In this document: positions 53,516 through 61,845 of the stretch, in pieces
Numbering within the stretch: the stretch's first letter is position 1
Layout of the letters: the number at the start of each line of letters is the position of its first letter
NCBI RefSeq assembly: GCF_013520985.1
Contig: NZ_JACDTY010000002.1
Location: forward strand, 372,001-436,000
DNA: 64,000 nucleotides
Source: Mesorhizobium neociceri
GTDB taxonomy: Bacteria > Pseudomonadota > Alphaproteobacteria > Rhizobiales > Rhizobiaceae
Reading direction: 5' to 3'
Notes under the pieces: generated by a model
Seen by the model: the letters and a program-made list of their open reading frames with translations, nothing else
Told to the model about the DNA's origin: nothing
Databases searched by the model: none
Made by a program: the position numbers and the translations under genes

Positions 53516-54655
53516 TCACTGGCTTTCCGGCCGTTCGAAAATCCGCCGGCTGAGATCGGCGGACGCGGCCCAGCCAGCCTCGGTCAGGTAGCGGACAGGT
53601 TCGCGACCGCACAGTTCCCACAAAACGGTGCGCCGTTGCGGCCACTTCAGCGACGACAGCCACGGCGCGATGACCATGTGGAACAGGTCTTCATTGCCGA
53701 TGCGTGACAGGATCCTGGTGGCCCGATCCGAGAGCAGCGTGCCGGCGCCGCCAAGCAGCACGTCGGCGGCGCGCAGGCCCAGCAGCAACGTGTCGGCCAG
53801 CCCCTGCTCGGCCGCGTAGTCGAGCACATTCTGCTGCTCGGCCTCGCTCAGGCGGCTGGCGGCGGCCCTGATATCGCAGACATAGCCCGCGCAAGGTTCG
53901 CGGTTGAACAACGCCTTGGCGACACTGATGCAGGACAACAGCAAAGTGTCGGAAGCCGAGATGAACGGCACGCTGGAGCCGGCGATCGCAAGCGAGCGCT
54001 TGCGGCGCAGGAACCCGTCCGTGTCGCGCGGGCTCGGCGATCCCGGCTGCTGCAGCCGATAATGGAGATCGACAGTGGACGATTTTAGGCCCTGACGGCG
54101 AACCATGTGCTGCTCGCCCAGAAAGCGCACCCACCAGACGGAGCGGGACTTGCCCGCGACCTCGTAGCCGATCGAGCGCAGCGCATCACGGGCTTTGAAG
54201 AAACCGGCCGGCGACACCAAGATGTCGACATCGCCAGACGGCTTCATGAAGTGGTCGCCATAGAGCAGCTGCTGTTGGAACGGTCCCTTCAGGAAGACGA
54301 AATCGATCCGCCTGTCGCGCAGCGCCTTGTCGATGGCCATTGAATCCATAATGCCGGACGAGTTCATCGCAATGGTGCGCCGGCGATAGGTGTCGAGCCA
54401 CTCGAGCAGCCCCGGCGGCGTCTCGCCTGCCGGTGGGCGCAACAAGGCCTTCAGGACGAAGGTTGCGACCTTGTTCAGCCTGGCGATGTCGCAAACATTG
54501 GCAACGGAGATGGCCGGCGCAGGCGCGGTGCTGGCGCTCGCCTCCGAATTGAAGAATAGCCGCAGGCACGCCTGCACATAGGCCACTTCGTCGGCGCAGC
54601 CGGCGGCGCGCAACCTCTCGAAGGTCCCTTCCTGCAAGGCCATATGCTGCAGCAT
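53516..54655 (-). CDS. Nucleotidyltransferase family protein of the lasso cluster
   Basis: A protein of at least 379 residues of the NTP_transf_5 type, with FVFLKGPFQQQLLYGDHFMK and GDVDILVSP (Asp142 and Asp144). It is a distant relative of the protein encoded at 26143. The start is uncertain: the frame stays open to 54844 and the sequence from GTG 54781 looks partly coding, giving up to 421 residues. It is divergent from the lasso operon. Such enzymes with a kinase are known in some lasso clusters and may modify the peptide tail. Confidence 0.8.
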   Translation of the reverse strand: MLQHMALQEGTFERLRAAGCADEVAYVQACLRLFFNSEASASTAPAPAISVANVCDIARLNKVATFVLKALLRPPAGETPPGLLEWLDTYRRRTIAMNSSGIMDSMAIDKALRDRRIDFVFLKGPFQQQLLYGDHFMKPSGDVDILVSPAGFFKARDALRSIGYEVAGKSRSVWWVRFLGEQHMVRRQGLKSSTVDLHYRLQQPGSPSPRDTDGFLRRKRSLAIAGSSVPFISASDTLLLSCISVAKALFNREPCAGYVCDIRAAASRLSEAEQQNVLDYAAEQGLADTLLLGLRAADVLLGGAGTLLSDRATRILSRIGNEDLFHMVIAPWLSSLKWPQRRTVLWELCGREPVRYLTEAGWAASADLSRRIFERPESQ

Positions 54656-55044
54656 CTCCGCAAAAAATTTCGTGAGGCGCGTTATATTGCACGTGCGAAG
54701 CAAAGCATCGCCAAAATCATCTGCCGCGTCCAGTTTTTCCTTCGGCGGCAATTGTCCTGCAACCTGGACGGTTAACAACACAATCGCGCAACGGAGCGCA
54801 AGACGCTGCCGGAATCGGGCCTGTCGCCGGCACGCCTGCAGCAATTTTTTGCGAATGTGGCCGCGCCTAAAAGGCAGGCATACCAGGTGAAAAATTTAGT
54901 ATAATTAAATCAGTTGCTTAATCAAGCACCACGGAGACCGTGTTGAATTCTTCCGGGATGCGCGGTTAAAGTGCAGATGCAAGCGTTTTGATCACCATTG
55001 AAGGCAGCCGCAACCGAGAATTGATTAACGGCGGGTAAATCAGG

Positions 55045-55089
55045 CTTGACTCATAAATGCTGCCATGCAGCTATTGCGGTGCAGCAATA
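55045..55089 (+). promoter_or_regulatory. Lasso operon promoter with two overlapping CTGC/TTGC-N3-GCAG boxes
   Basis: CTTGAC at 55045-55050 is a good rhizobial -35 element. CTGCCATGCAG (55060-55070, perfect CTGC-N3-GCAG) lies in the spacer, and TATTGCGGTGCAGCAATA (55072-55089) covers the probable -10 and start site. The -10 itself (CTATTG, 55071-55076) is weak and its spacing is long. Boxes in this position would fit repression. The box family is described at 13447. Confidence 0.5.
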
Positions 55090-55141
55090 GGTCGCTGCCG
55101 GCAATCGACAGGCCGCTTCCAGTCCATAAGTGGAGAGTAAA

Positions 55142-55294
55142 ATGGAACAGAATGTTGAAAAGCATGAGTACGAAACCCCAAGCCTGACGGTCCACGGCTC
55201 GATCGAGACCATCACGCAAGGCGGTAGCGGCACCACGGCACTCGACGCCTCGTTTCCGGCACATACGCCGGTCGGCGAACTCACCTTCTCCTGA
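55142..55294 (+). CDS. Lasso peptide precursor (A)
   Basis: A 50-residue precursor. The leader contains YETPSLTVHGSIETITQ, with Tyr, Pro, Leu, Gly and the penultimate Thr in lasso spacing. The predicted core of 24 residues starts GGSGTTALD: Gly1 would be joined to Asp9 in a nine-residue macrolactam ring, leaving a 15-residue tail ASFPAHTPVGELTFS. Phe12, His15 or other bulky tail residues may serve as plugs. The C-terminal Ser is a plausible phosphorylation site for the kinase in the cluster. GGAGAG lies seven bases before the ATG. I do not recognise this core as a described lasso peptide. Confidence 0.88.
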   Translation: MEQNVEKHEYETPSLTVHGSIETITQGGSGTTALDASFPAHTPVGELTFS

Positions 55295-55356
55295 GACTCT
55301 TCTCGTTGGGGTGACAAAGTCCGGACTCTGAAACAGAGCGCACTAAGGGCACTAAG

Positions 55357-55384
55357 GAGAGTCGGGGCTTAAACCCCGGCTCTC
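55357..55384 (+). terminator. Hairpin between precursor and processing genes
   Basis: GAGAGTCGGGG (55357-55367) pairs with CCCCGGCTCTC (55374-55384), 10 of 11 Watson-Crick pairs plus one wobble, around a CTTAAA loop. It stands between A and B1. In lasso clusters such a hairpin lets precursor mRNA outnumber enzyme mRNA by partial termination or 3' end protection. The run after it is not a clean U-tract. Confidence 0.6.
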
Positions 55385-55445
55385 GCGCCTTGTTTGGAAT
55401 TGCCGAAGCGTTGGTGTTGTAAGCAGTGTGTGAGCGAGGTTTAGG

Positions 55446-55745
55446 ATGGACTGGAACCCCTCGGAGCGTGATCGGGTGAGCGCGAGCAAGGATGCCGTGG
55501 CCTGCGAATTCGGCAACGGCTTGGCGCTGCTCGATATGCAGTCCAACATCTATTACAGCCTGAACAGCGTCGGGGCCTATATCTGGGAACTGATCCAGGA
55601 GCCGAAGCCGATAGCGGAAATCCGCAGCGCCGTGCTCGAGCGCTACAATGTCGAGCCCGAACGCTGCAGGGCCGATGTTGACGGATTGTTGAAAGGCCTG
55701 GCGGACGCCGGGCTTGCGAGGCTCCACGATGAGGAACTTGTCTAG
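55446..55745 (+). CDS. Lasso peptide B1 protein (PqqD-type RRE)
   Basis: A 99-residue PqqD-like protein with the RRE pattern DAVACEFGNGLALLDMQSNI then YYSLNSVGAYIWELI. It binds the leader through its Tyr-x-x-Pro region and delivers it to B2. AGG lies just before the ATG at 55446. Its stop codon TAG falls at the first bases of the palindromic element at 55744, so the present C-terminal end may have been set by the insertion. Confidence 0.88.
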   Translation: MDWNPSERDRVSASKDAVACEFGNGLALLDMQSNIYYSLNSVGAYIWELIQEPKPIAEIRSAVLERYNVEPERCRADVDGLLKGLADAGLARLHDEELV

Positions 55746-56247
55746 AGCGTTTCACCGTTTCACAGAAACGGCGAACCGCTCTATCTCTTTGTTTTCACGC
55801 AATTCCGGACGGGAAAACCGCACACACTTTCCCTGGAATTGCTCCAGGGTTCTCTCGCTGAGCGGGCCGGAGATGCTCTTTCTCGCCCACTGCCTCGCGG
55901 TGGTCGTCGCGGTGCGGTTGGGTCTTACCCTGCTTTCCTACAACAAAATGCGCCGCATGGTGACGCGGCTCGACGCGCACGAGCCGGCCGGCATCGGCGA
56001 TCTCAGACGTGTCGCCTGGGGCGTTGCCGCCGCGGCCCGGCTGGTGCCCGGTGCCACCTGCCTTACCCAGGCGCTTTCGGGCCAATATCTGCTTGCCCGC
56101 CAGGGCAGCGCTTCGAAGATCCGCATCGGCATCGAGCGCGACACCGGCACCGAGTTGAAGGCGCATGCCTGGCTGGTCAGCGGCGACCACATCGTGCTTG
56201 GCGGCTCGCTCGGCAGGTTTACCCATCTCGTCGACCACGGCCAGTGA
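55729..56247 (+). CDS. Lasso peptide B2 leader protease with an element-encoded N-terminus
   Basis: A 172-residue protein of the B2 transglutaminase-like family. The triad candidates are Cys111 (VPGATCLTQALSGQYLLA), His146 (KAHAWLVSGDHIVLGG) and Asp153. The family-like sequence starts at about residue 41 (VLSLSGPEMLFLAHCLAVVV). Residues about 6-39 are translated from the rhizobial palindromic element at 55744-55845 and are not native. The ATG at 55729 overlaps the end of B1. An internal ATG at 55873 would drop the element but also part of the native helix. The protein probably still folds, with an extra N-terminal arm. Confidence 0.82.
   Translation: MRNLSRAFHRFTETANRSISLFSRNSGRENRTHFPWNCSRVLSLSGPEMLFLAHCLAVVVAVRLGLTLLSYNKMRRMVTRLDAHEPAGIGDLRRVAWGVAAAARLVPGATCLTQALSGQYLLARQGSASKIRIGIERDTGTELKAHAWLVSGDHIVLGGSLGRFTHLVDHGQ
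55744..55845. repeat. Rhizobial palindromic element, copy 2, inserted in the lasso B1/B2 junction
   Basis: A 102-bp element of the family also seen at 26017-26117. It starts AGAGCGTTTCACCGTTT, has CCGCTCT closing the first hairpin, and a second hairpin from GCAATTCC to GGAATTGC. It has no stop codon in the B2 frame, so B2 remains open. Confidence 0.78.
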
Positions 56248-56250
56248 CCG

Positions 56251-58170
56251 ATGAGCGGCGTCGCCGGAATTCTGCTCAGGCAGGAAGGCAAGCCCGCCGC
56301 TGCGGCCGACATCCAACGCATGCTTGCCCGCATGCAGCATCGCGCGCCTGACGGCAGTTCGTGGTGGATGGACGCAAGCGTCGTTCTTGGCCACGCCTGG
56401 CTCAACACCACCGATGAGGCCGGCCCCGGCCCGCTGACCATGGCCGGCGGCAAGCTCGCGATCACCGCCGACTGTCGGCTCGACAATCGCGACGAATTGC
56501 TGGCCAGGCTCGGCATCCGGGACAGTTCGGTTGCCGACGCCGTGCTTCTAATGCGCGCCTATCTGCGCTGGGGCGAAGCCTGCCCCAAACATCTGCAAGG
56601 CGATTTTGCCTTTGCCATCTGGGATGGCGAGCGCCAACAGCTGTTTTGCGTGCGCGACCATTTTGGCGTCAAACCCTTCTACTACCATTCGAGCGACCGG
56701 CGCTTTGTCTTTGCCTCGGAGATCGGACCGATCCTCGATGTCGGCGGCGTCGACATGCGCATCAGCGAACACCAGATTTCCGGATTTCTCGCCGGGCTGC
56801 CGGACGATCCGCAATCGACAGCCTATGCCGATATCTTTCGCCTGCCGGCGCGCCACAGCCTGACGGTGACCGGCAACCAGGTGGTGCTGCGCCGCTACTG
56901 GCAGATCGAGCCGTCGCAAAGGCCGATGCGGTCGGACGCGGCCGAAGAGTTCCGCCATCTGTTTTCGCAATCGGTGCGCAACCGCATGCGCGGCACGCCG
57001 GCGGTCGGTGCGATGCTGAGCGGAGGGCTCGATTCCTCTTCGATCGCCTGCGTGGCTGGCTTGCAGAATGCTGCGCAGCGAAAGCCGAGGTTGCCGACCT
57101 TTTCGCTGGTGTTCGAAAAGGGCTCGCCAATGGACGAGCGCCCCTTCATCGAGGCGGTGCTTGCGCAGCAGAAGGTCGACGGCACCCTCATCAGCGTTGG
57201 CAACTACGCGCCCTTCGCCGAGTTCGAACGCATTCTGGAAGAGCAGGAAGAAACGTTCCTGGCGCCTGGCCTGTCGCTGACCCGCGATATCTACAGGACC
57301 GCCGGCGCCAAGGGCATGAAGGTGCTGCTCGACGGTCATGGCGGCGACGAGGTAGTTTCGCAGGGCCACGGCCATCTGCATGAACTCGCCGATGCCGGCA
57401 GATGGATGGAGCTGTGGCGGGAACTGCGCAGCGCTTCCAACACCTATGGCGACGGCATGCTCGGCCTGTACTATCAGTTCCTCACCCTTTACGGGCCGGC
57501 CTGGCGCCTCGCCAAAATCAAACGGCTGGCAAACCGCGCGATCAACAAATTGCGGCGCCGTCCCACTGGGCGGCCGGCGACGAGCTGGCGCGGGCTGATC
57601 AATCCCGATCTGGCGATGCGCACGGACCTCGTCGAGCGGTTTCGCCGGGCCGGCTATATGCCGCCCGCGGTCAGCGCCAGCGAGACCTTGACCCATCGCT
57701 GGCTGCTGTCGAACGGCATGGTGCCGCACGCTTTCGAGGTTCTCGACAAGGCCGCCGCCAATTTCGGCGTCGAGCCGCGCTACCCCTTCTGGGACAAGCC
57801 GCTGGTCGAGTTCTGCCTGGCGCTCCCCGGCGCGGAAAAGCTGAACCAGGGTTTTGGCCGCTCGGTGCTGCGCCGGGCCATGGAAGGAATTTTGCCGCCG
57901 GCGGTGCAGTGGCGGCGCGACAAGATCGATTTCACCTCCAACCTGGTCAAAGGCATGCTCGGCAATCATCGCGATCTCCTCGACAAGGTGCTGGTGGCGG
58001 ATGCGGCCCTGATCGCACCTTACGTCAACCTGCCCGAAGTGACCGCCGCCTATGGCCGGATCTCGCGGCAACCGGAGGCGGCCACCTTGCCCGATGTCCA
58101 GTATGTCTGGCGCTCGATCGCGCTGTCGCTGTGGCTAAGGCAAGTGCAACTGCGCGGGAGCCACGCATGA
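56251..58170 (+). CDS. Lasso cyclase (C), asparagine synthetase-like
   Basis: A 639-residue protein. The N-terminal glutaminase-like domain lacks the catalytic Cys2: it begins MSGVAGI where true asparagine synthetases begin MCGIAGI, so no glutamine use is expected. The C-terminal domain has the ATP-binding PP motif SGGLDSSS at residues 257-264 and LLDGHGGDEV. It activates the core Asp side chain as AMP ester and forms the bond to the Gly1 amine. It starts three bases after B2 and overlaps K by four bases (ATGA). Confidence 0.9.
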   Translation: MSGVAGILLRQEGKPAAAADIQRMLARMQHRAPDGSSWWMDASVVLGHAWLNTTDEAGPGPLTMAGGKLAITADCRLDNRDELLARLGIRDSSVADAVLLMRAYLRWGEACPKHLQGDFAFAIWDGERQQLFCVRDHFGVKPFYYHSSDRRFVFASEIGPILDVGGVDMRISEHQISGFLAGLPDDPQSTAYADIFRLPARHSLTVTGNQVVLRRYWQIEPSQRPMRSDAAEEFRHLFSQSVRNRMRGTPAVGAMLSGGLDSSSIACVAGLQNAAQRKPRLPTFSLVFEKGSPMDERPFIEAVLAQQKVDGTLISVGNYAPFAEFERILEEQEETFLAPGLSLTRDIYRTAGAKGMKVLLDGHGGDEVVSQGHGHLHELADAGRWMELWRELRSASNTYGDGMLGLYYQFLTLYGPAWRLAKIKRLANRAINKLRRRPTGRPATSWRGLINPDLAMRTDLVERFRRAGYMPPAVSASETLTHRWLLSNGMVPHAFEVLDKAAANFGVEPRYPFWDKPLVEFCLALPGAEKLNQGFGRSVLRRAMEGILPPAVQWRRDKIDFTSNLVKGMLGNHRDLLDKVLVADAALIAPYVNLPEVTAAYGRISRQPEAATLPDVQYVWRSIALSLWLRQVQLRGSHA

Positions 58171-59141
58171 TGCCGGCCAACATGCCACTCGCCGCCGATT
58201 CGAACCCCGATGCCGGTCAACCCAAGGCTCGCGCGCAGCGCTTCTACAAGGCTTATGGCCTGACGATCGCTTCGCAGATCGAATTGCCCGAGCTGGAGCC
58301 GAGCGCGCCGGCTGCTGTCGATGTGCTGATCACCGTCGGCGCGATCGATCTGCCAAAACCCTCGCCCGAGACCGGAACTGCTTTCCGCTTCGAGCCTCGG
58401 CAGCAATATCTGGCATGGCAGACGGTCGGCGCCTTCCTGATCACCGACGCTTGCCGCATCAAGGTGGAGCCGGCACCTGATGTGGACGATGCGCTGCTGG
58501 CGTTTCCACTGCTCGGTCCGGTCATCGCGCTGCTCCTGCATCAGCGCGGCCTGCTGATCCTGCATGCCAGCGCCATTGCCGTCGGCGGCAAAAGCGCCGT
58601 CTTCATGGGCGACAAGGGCGCCGGCAAATCGACGACGGCGAGCGCAATGCTCCGTGACGGCCATCGCTTGCTGACCGATGATGTCGTGGCGCTCGATCTC
58701 GCCAGCCAACCGATGATCGTTCCGGGCTTTCCGCAGTTGAAGCTCGCCGCCGATGCCGCCGCCGCTATCCCGATCCAGGCGGAAATACGCCCGCAGGTGC
58801 ATCCGGCGATCGACAAGATGCAGCATCGCCTTCACGGCGGGTTCTCAGGCGGTGCGGTGCGGGCGACCCGGATCTATATCCTCGAGCGCAGCGACAAGGC
58901 AGCGATTACACCGCTGCCGAGCGTGGCCGCCCTGCCGGCAATCATCAAATTCTCCTATGTGACGCGTTTCGGCCGCCCGGCCCTGGTCGGCGATTTTGCC
59001 GCGACGCATCTTCGCCAGTGCGCGGCCCTGGCCAACCAGATCGGCGTCTGCCGCCTCGAAGTGCCGACCGGGCTCGACCGTATCGGCGAAGCCGTCGCCC
59101 TGATCGAAAACGATCTGGCGGCCGACAACGGGCCGCGGTGA
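58167..59141 (+). CDS. HPr-kinase-like peptide kinase (K) of the lasso cluster
   Basis: A 324-residue protein with an HprK-type domain. The P-loop is FMGDKGAGKSTTASAM (Lys154) and Asp171-Asp172 follow in LLTDDVVALD. Kinases of this type in the paeninodin cluster phosphorylate the C-terminal Ser of the precursor. The precursor here ends in Ser, which makes that reaction likely. The start overlaps the cyclase stop, and the exporter gene starts seven bases after its end. It is a relative of the 28173 protein. Confidence 0.85.
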   Translation: MMPANMPLAADSNPDAGQPKARAQRFYKAYGLTIASQIELPELEPSAPAAVDVLITVGAIDLPKPSPETGTAFRFEPRQQYLAWQTVGAFLITDACRIKVEPAPDVDDALLAFPLLGPVIALLLHQRGLLILHASAIAVGGKSAVFMGDKGAGKSTTASAMLRDGHRLLTDDVVALDLASQPMIVPGFPQLKLAADAAAAIPIQAEIRPQVHPAIDKMQHRLHGGFSGGAVRATRIYILERSDKAAITPLPSVAALPAIIKFSYVTRFGRPALVGDFAATHLRQCAALANQIGVCRLEVPTGLDRIGEAVALIENDLAADNGPR

Positions 59142-59148
59142 GCCGAGC

Positions 59149-60984
59149 ATGTCGGTGTCGAAGATCCTGCAACTGTCGTTTTACCTAGATGTCGCCGGAC
59201 TTGGCGCGGCCATGGCCCGGATCGGCGGGCGCAGGACGCTGACGGCATTGCTGTTTCTGATCCTGGGAAGCCTGACCGAAGGCATCTCGATCCTGCTACT
59301 GGTGCCGCTGCTGCATCTGGTTGGGCGCCCCGAGCAGAATTTCGCGGTCAAGCTGCCGAACAACGACTTCGTGCGCTGGCTGGCGCCGGATGGGACGCTG
59401 CAATTGACCACAGTGCTGTGTCTGCTGGTCGGGCTTGTCGCGCTGCAGGCGGCGTTCAATCGCTACAAATCCGTCTACATGGCCAGGTTGCTGCTCGATT
59501 TCATCAACCGCCTGCGCATGAACCTGTTCGAGAGCATCGGCAAAGCACGCTGGGGGATTTTTGCGCGCATGCGCAGCTCCGACCTCGACCACGCGCTGAC
59601 CGGCGACATCGACCGCGTGCAGTCGGCGGCCTTCTCGCTGCTGATGCTGGTGCAGATCGCCGTGCTTCTGGCTGGCTATCTCGTGGTTTCGCTGTTCATT
59701 TCGCCCGTCATGACGGCGTTCGCCATCGTCGTCGGCATCGTCACGTTCCTGGCCCTGCAGCCGTTTCGCGCGCGGGCCAGCGCCTTCGGCCGGGTTTTGA
59801 CCACCAATCGTCAGGAGCAATACCGCACGGTCTCGGAGTTCCTCGGCGGCATCAAGGTGGCCAAGAGCCTGAATGTCGAGGCGACCTACTATGCGCAGCT
59901 TCGCGCGACGCTGGAAAAGATGAAGGCCGACAACATCAACTATGTGCGCAACAGCACCATCGGCACCGCTTTGTTCCAGGTCGCCAGCGTCATCGGCCTC
60001 AGCCTGTTCATCTATGTCGCTCTGGTCCGCTTTCATCTTTCTCTGGCCGAGATCGTCGTGCTGCTTCTTGTGTTCATGCGCATTGCGCCGCGCTTCATGG
60101 ATATGCAGATGCAGGCGCAGCAGGTGCTGATCAACCTGCCCGCCTATGCCTCGATGCGCGACATGCAGGCGCGTTTCGATGCCGAGCGCGAACCGGCGAA
60201 TCTCGAATCCGCGGCCAAGCTGACGCTCGATATCGGGCTCAACATCCGCAACGTCTCCTTTGCCTATGAGGCCGGCGGCAAGCCTATGGTGAGCGACGTC
60301 ACCTTCGGTCTTCCCGCCGGCAAGGTGACGGCGTTGATCGGCCCGTCAGGCTCGGGCAAGAGCACGCTTGCCGACATGCTGCTTGGCCTGCTGGAACCCA
60401 GCGAAGGCAAGATCCTGGCCGACGGCGTCGAAATCACTGCTGCCAACCGGCGGCACTGGCGCGACCAGGTGGCCTATGTGCCGCAGGATGTGTTCCTGCT
60501 GCACGACACGATCGCCGCCAATTTGCGGCTTGCCGCGCCGCAAGCCAGTGACGCGGAGCTGTGGACTGCACTTCGCGCGGCGCATGGCGCCGACTTCGTC
60601 GAAAGACTGGAGCTGCGGCTCGACACGGTGGTCGGCGATCGTGGTGTGCGGCTTTCAGGCGGCGAACGCCAGCGCATTGCGCTGGCGCGTGCGCTGCTGC
60701 GCAAGCCCTTGCTACTCATTCTCGACGAGGCGACCAGCGCGCTCGACTGGCAGAACCAGTCTCTGATCGCCAAATCGATAGACGGGTTGCGCGGATCGAT
60801 GACCATCCTGACCATTGCGCATAGGCCATCGATGATCGCCTTCGCCGACTGGGTGGTTGCAGTCGAAAACGGACGGATCGTCGAAGTCGGGCAATATCAG
60901 AGGTTGAAAGCGAAGGCCGGCAGCCGCCTGTCGAAAATGCTTTCAGGCGAGCAATCGGAACCGGAGCCGGCCGAAGCAAGCTGA
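59149..60984 (+). CDS. Lasso peptide exporter (D), ABC transporter with fused domains
   Basis: A 611-residue half-transporter: six membrane helices (residues about 30-330) and an ATPase domain with Walker A GPSGSGKSTLADMLL, Q-loop YVPQDVF, signature LSGGERQRIALARALL and Walker B LLILDEATSALD. No peptidase C39 domain is present, as expected when B2 removes the leader. It would export the finished peptide and give self-immunity. It is the last gene of the operon and is convergent with the exoX-like gene. Confidence 0.9.
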   Translation: MSVSKILQLSFYLDVAGLGAAMARIGGRRTLTALLFLILGSLTEGISILLLVPLLHLVGRPEQNFAVKLPNNDFVRWLAPDGTLQLTTVLCLLVGLVALQAAFNRYKSVYMARLLLDFINRLRMNLFESIGKARWGIFARMRSSDLDHALTGDIDRVQSAAFSLLMLVQIAVLLAGYLVVSLFISPVMTAFAIVVGIVTFLALQPFRARASAFGRVLTTNRQEQYRTVSEFLGGIKVAKSLNVEATYYAQLRATLEKMKADNINYVRNSTIGTALFQVASVIGLSLFIYVALVRFHLSLAEIVVLLLVFMRIAPRFMDMQMQAQQVLINLPAYASMRDMQARFDAEREPANLESAAKLTLDIGLNIRNVSFAYEAGGKPMVSDVTFGLPAGKVTALIGPSGSGKSTLADMLLGLLEPSEGKILADGVEITAANRRHWRDQVAYVPQDVFLLHDTIAANLRLAAPQASDAELWTALRAAHGADFVERLELRLDTVVGDRGVRLSGGERQRIALARALLRKPLLLILDEATSALDWQNQSLIAKSIDGLRGSMTILTIAHRPSMIAFADWVVAVENGRIVEVGQYQRLKAKAGSRLSKMLSGEQSEPEPAEAS

Positions 60985-61031
60985 GTCCGACTGCAAGATG
61001 ATCCGAGGCCGACGTCGCGGCCTCGGACCAT

Positions 61032-61304
61032 TCAATGCACGCTGCGCCTGGCCGAGAGCTTCTCGCCTTCAGCCGCCTTGTCGGCGCCGAGGCTTCTTTC
61101 GGCGTCGCGAGCCCGGTCGGCCGATGTCGGCGCGCTCCTGGCGATCATCACATAGACCAGCAGGAAATAGCCGATCTGGATGAGGACAGCGCAGCCGATG
61201 ACGCGAAGCACCGTTGTGGTGAACGTTGCGCCGTCGACATAGGACCACGCGACCACGATCGCGAGGGCGAAGACCATTCCAATGACGAATTTTGGTAACG
61301 ACAT
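61032..61304 (-). CDS. Exopolysaccharide production repressor-like small membrane protein (ExoX/SyrA type)
   Basis: A 90-residue protein with two membrane helices (residues about 4-24 and 31-55) and a charged C-terminal tail, starting MSLPKFVIGMVFALAIVVAW. This resembles ExoX and SyrA, small inner-membrane proteins that change EPS output by acting after transcription, ExoX by opposing ExoY. exoY lies just downstream in the window, in the opposite direction, as in other rhizobia. The ATG at 61304 has no strong ribosome site; upstream in-frame starts are possible. Confidence 0.75.
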   Translation of the reverse strand: MSLPKFVIGMVFALAIVVAWSYVDGATFTTTVLRVIGCAVLIQIGYFLLVYVMIARSAPTSADRARDAERSLGADKAAEGEKLSARRSVH

Positions 61305-61389
61305 GTTCGGCGGCCCGTCAACCGGCCCGAGCATGCAAAAGCGATGACTTACCCACCCGAGTATCTCCCCATTCGCCATGCGAGCTTAT

Positions 61390-61845
61390 TCAGCTGCTCT
61401 TTTTCGGCCGGTTGCTTCCGGCCTTCCCAACCCATCCAGACTCTAACAGGAATAATTTGCGACTCTATTAAGGCGCGAAACTGACGGCAAGGGCAACCTG
61501 CGATAATTTTCAGTCTGCCAACGCGTTCGACTCTGCCATGCTGCGATGCACACGCATGGGTGGTGGCCTAACTCGTCAAACGATTCCTACTTCAGTAGAA
61601 TCTACAATGTTGATTAGTATTTTATTTGAATAATTTGGCAAAACAAGTGATTCGAAAATCAGTTAAAGCCATTCCCTCTGCGGTTAAGGACGATTCGCCC
61701 AAAATTGGCCGGAAAAAGGCATTACATTTCCTGACGTTGCTAATTATTCGTCACAAACTTGCCATAAAGGGCAAAATTTGGGCAGGGCGCGTTTATTATT
61801 TAGTCAATTCATGACGTGACTATTTCACTCGTATGGGAAATTGTG
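61390..61845. other. AT-rich divergent promoter region between the exoX-like gene and exoY
   Basis: About 450 bases that are clearly richer in A and T than the rest of the window, as expected for a regulated, possibly MucR- or Ros-type controlled exo promoter. A 62-codon TTG frame at 61626-61814 is basic but has no good ribosome site and is probably not a gene. Confidence 0.55.

Noticed and set aside
57402-58166. Extension of the lasso kinase frame 765 bases upstream
   Set aside because: The upstream part is an out-of-frame reading of the cyclase gene; the ATGA overlap at 58167 is the natural start.
61626-61814. A 62-codon TTG frame in the exoY upstream region
   Set aside because: No ribosome site, AT-rich promoter DNA and no recognisable pattern.
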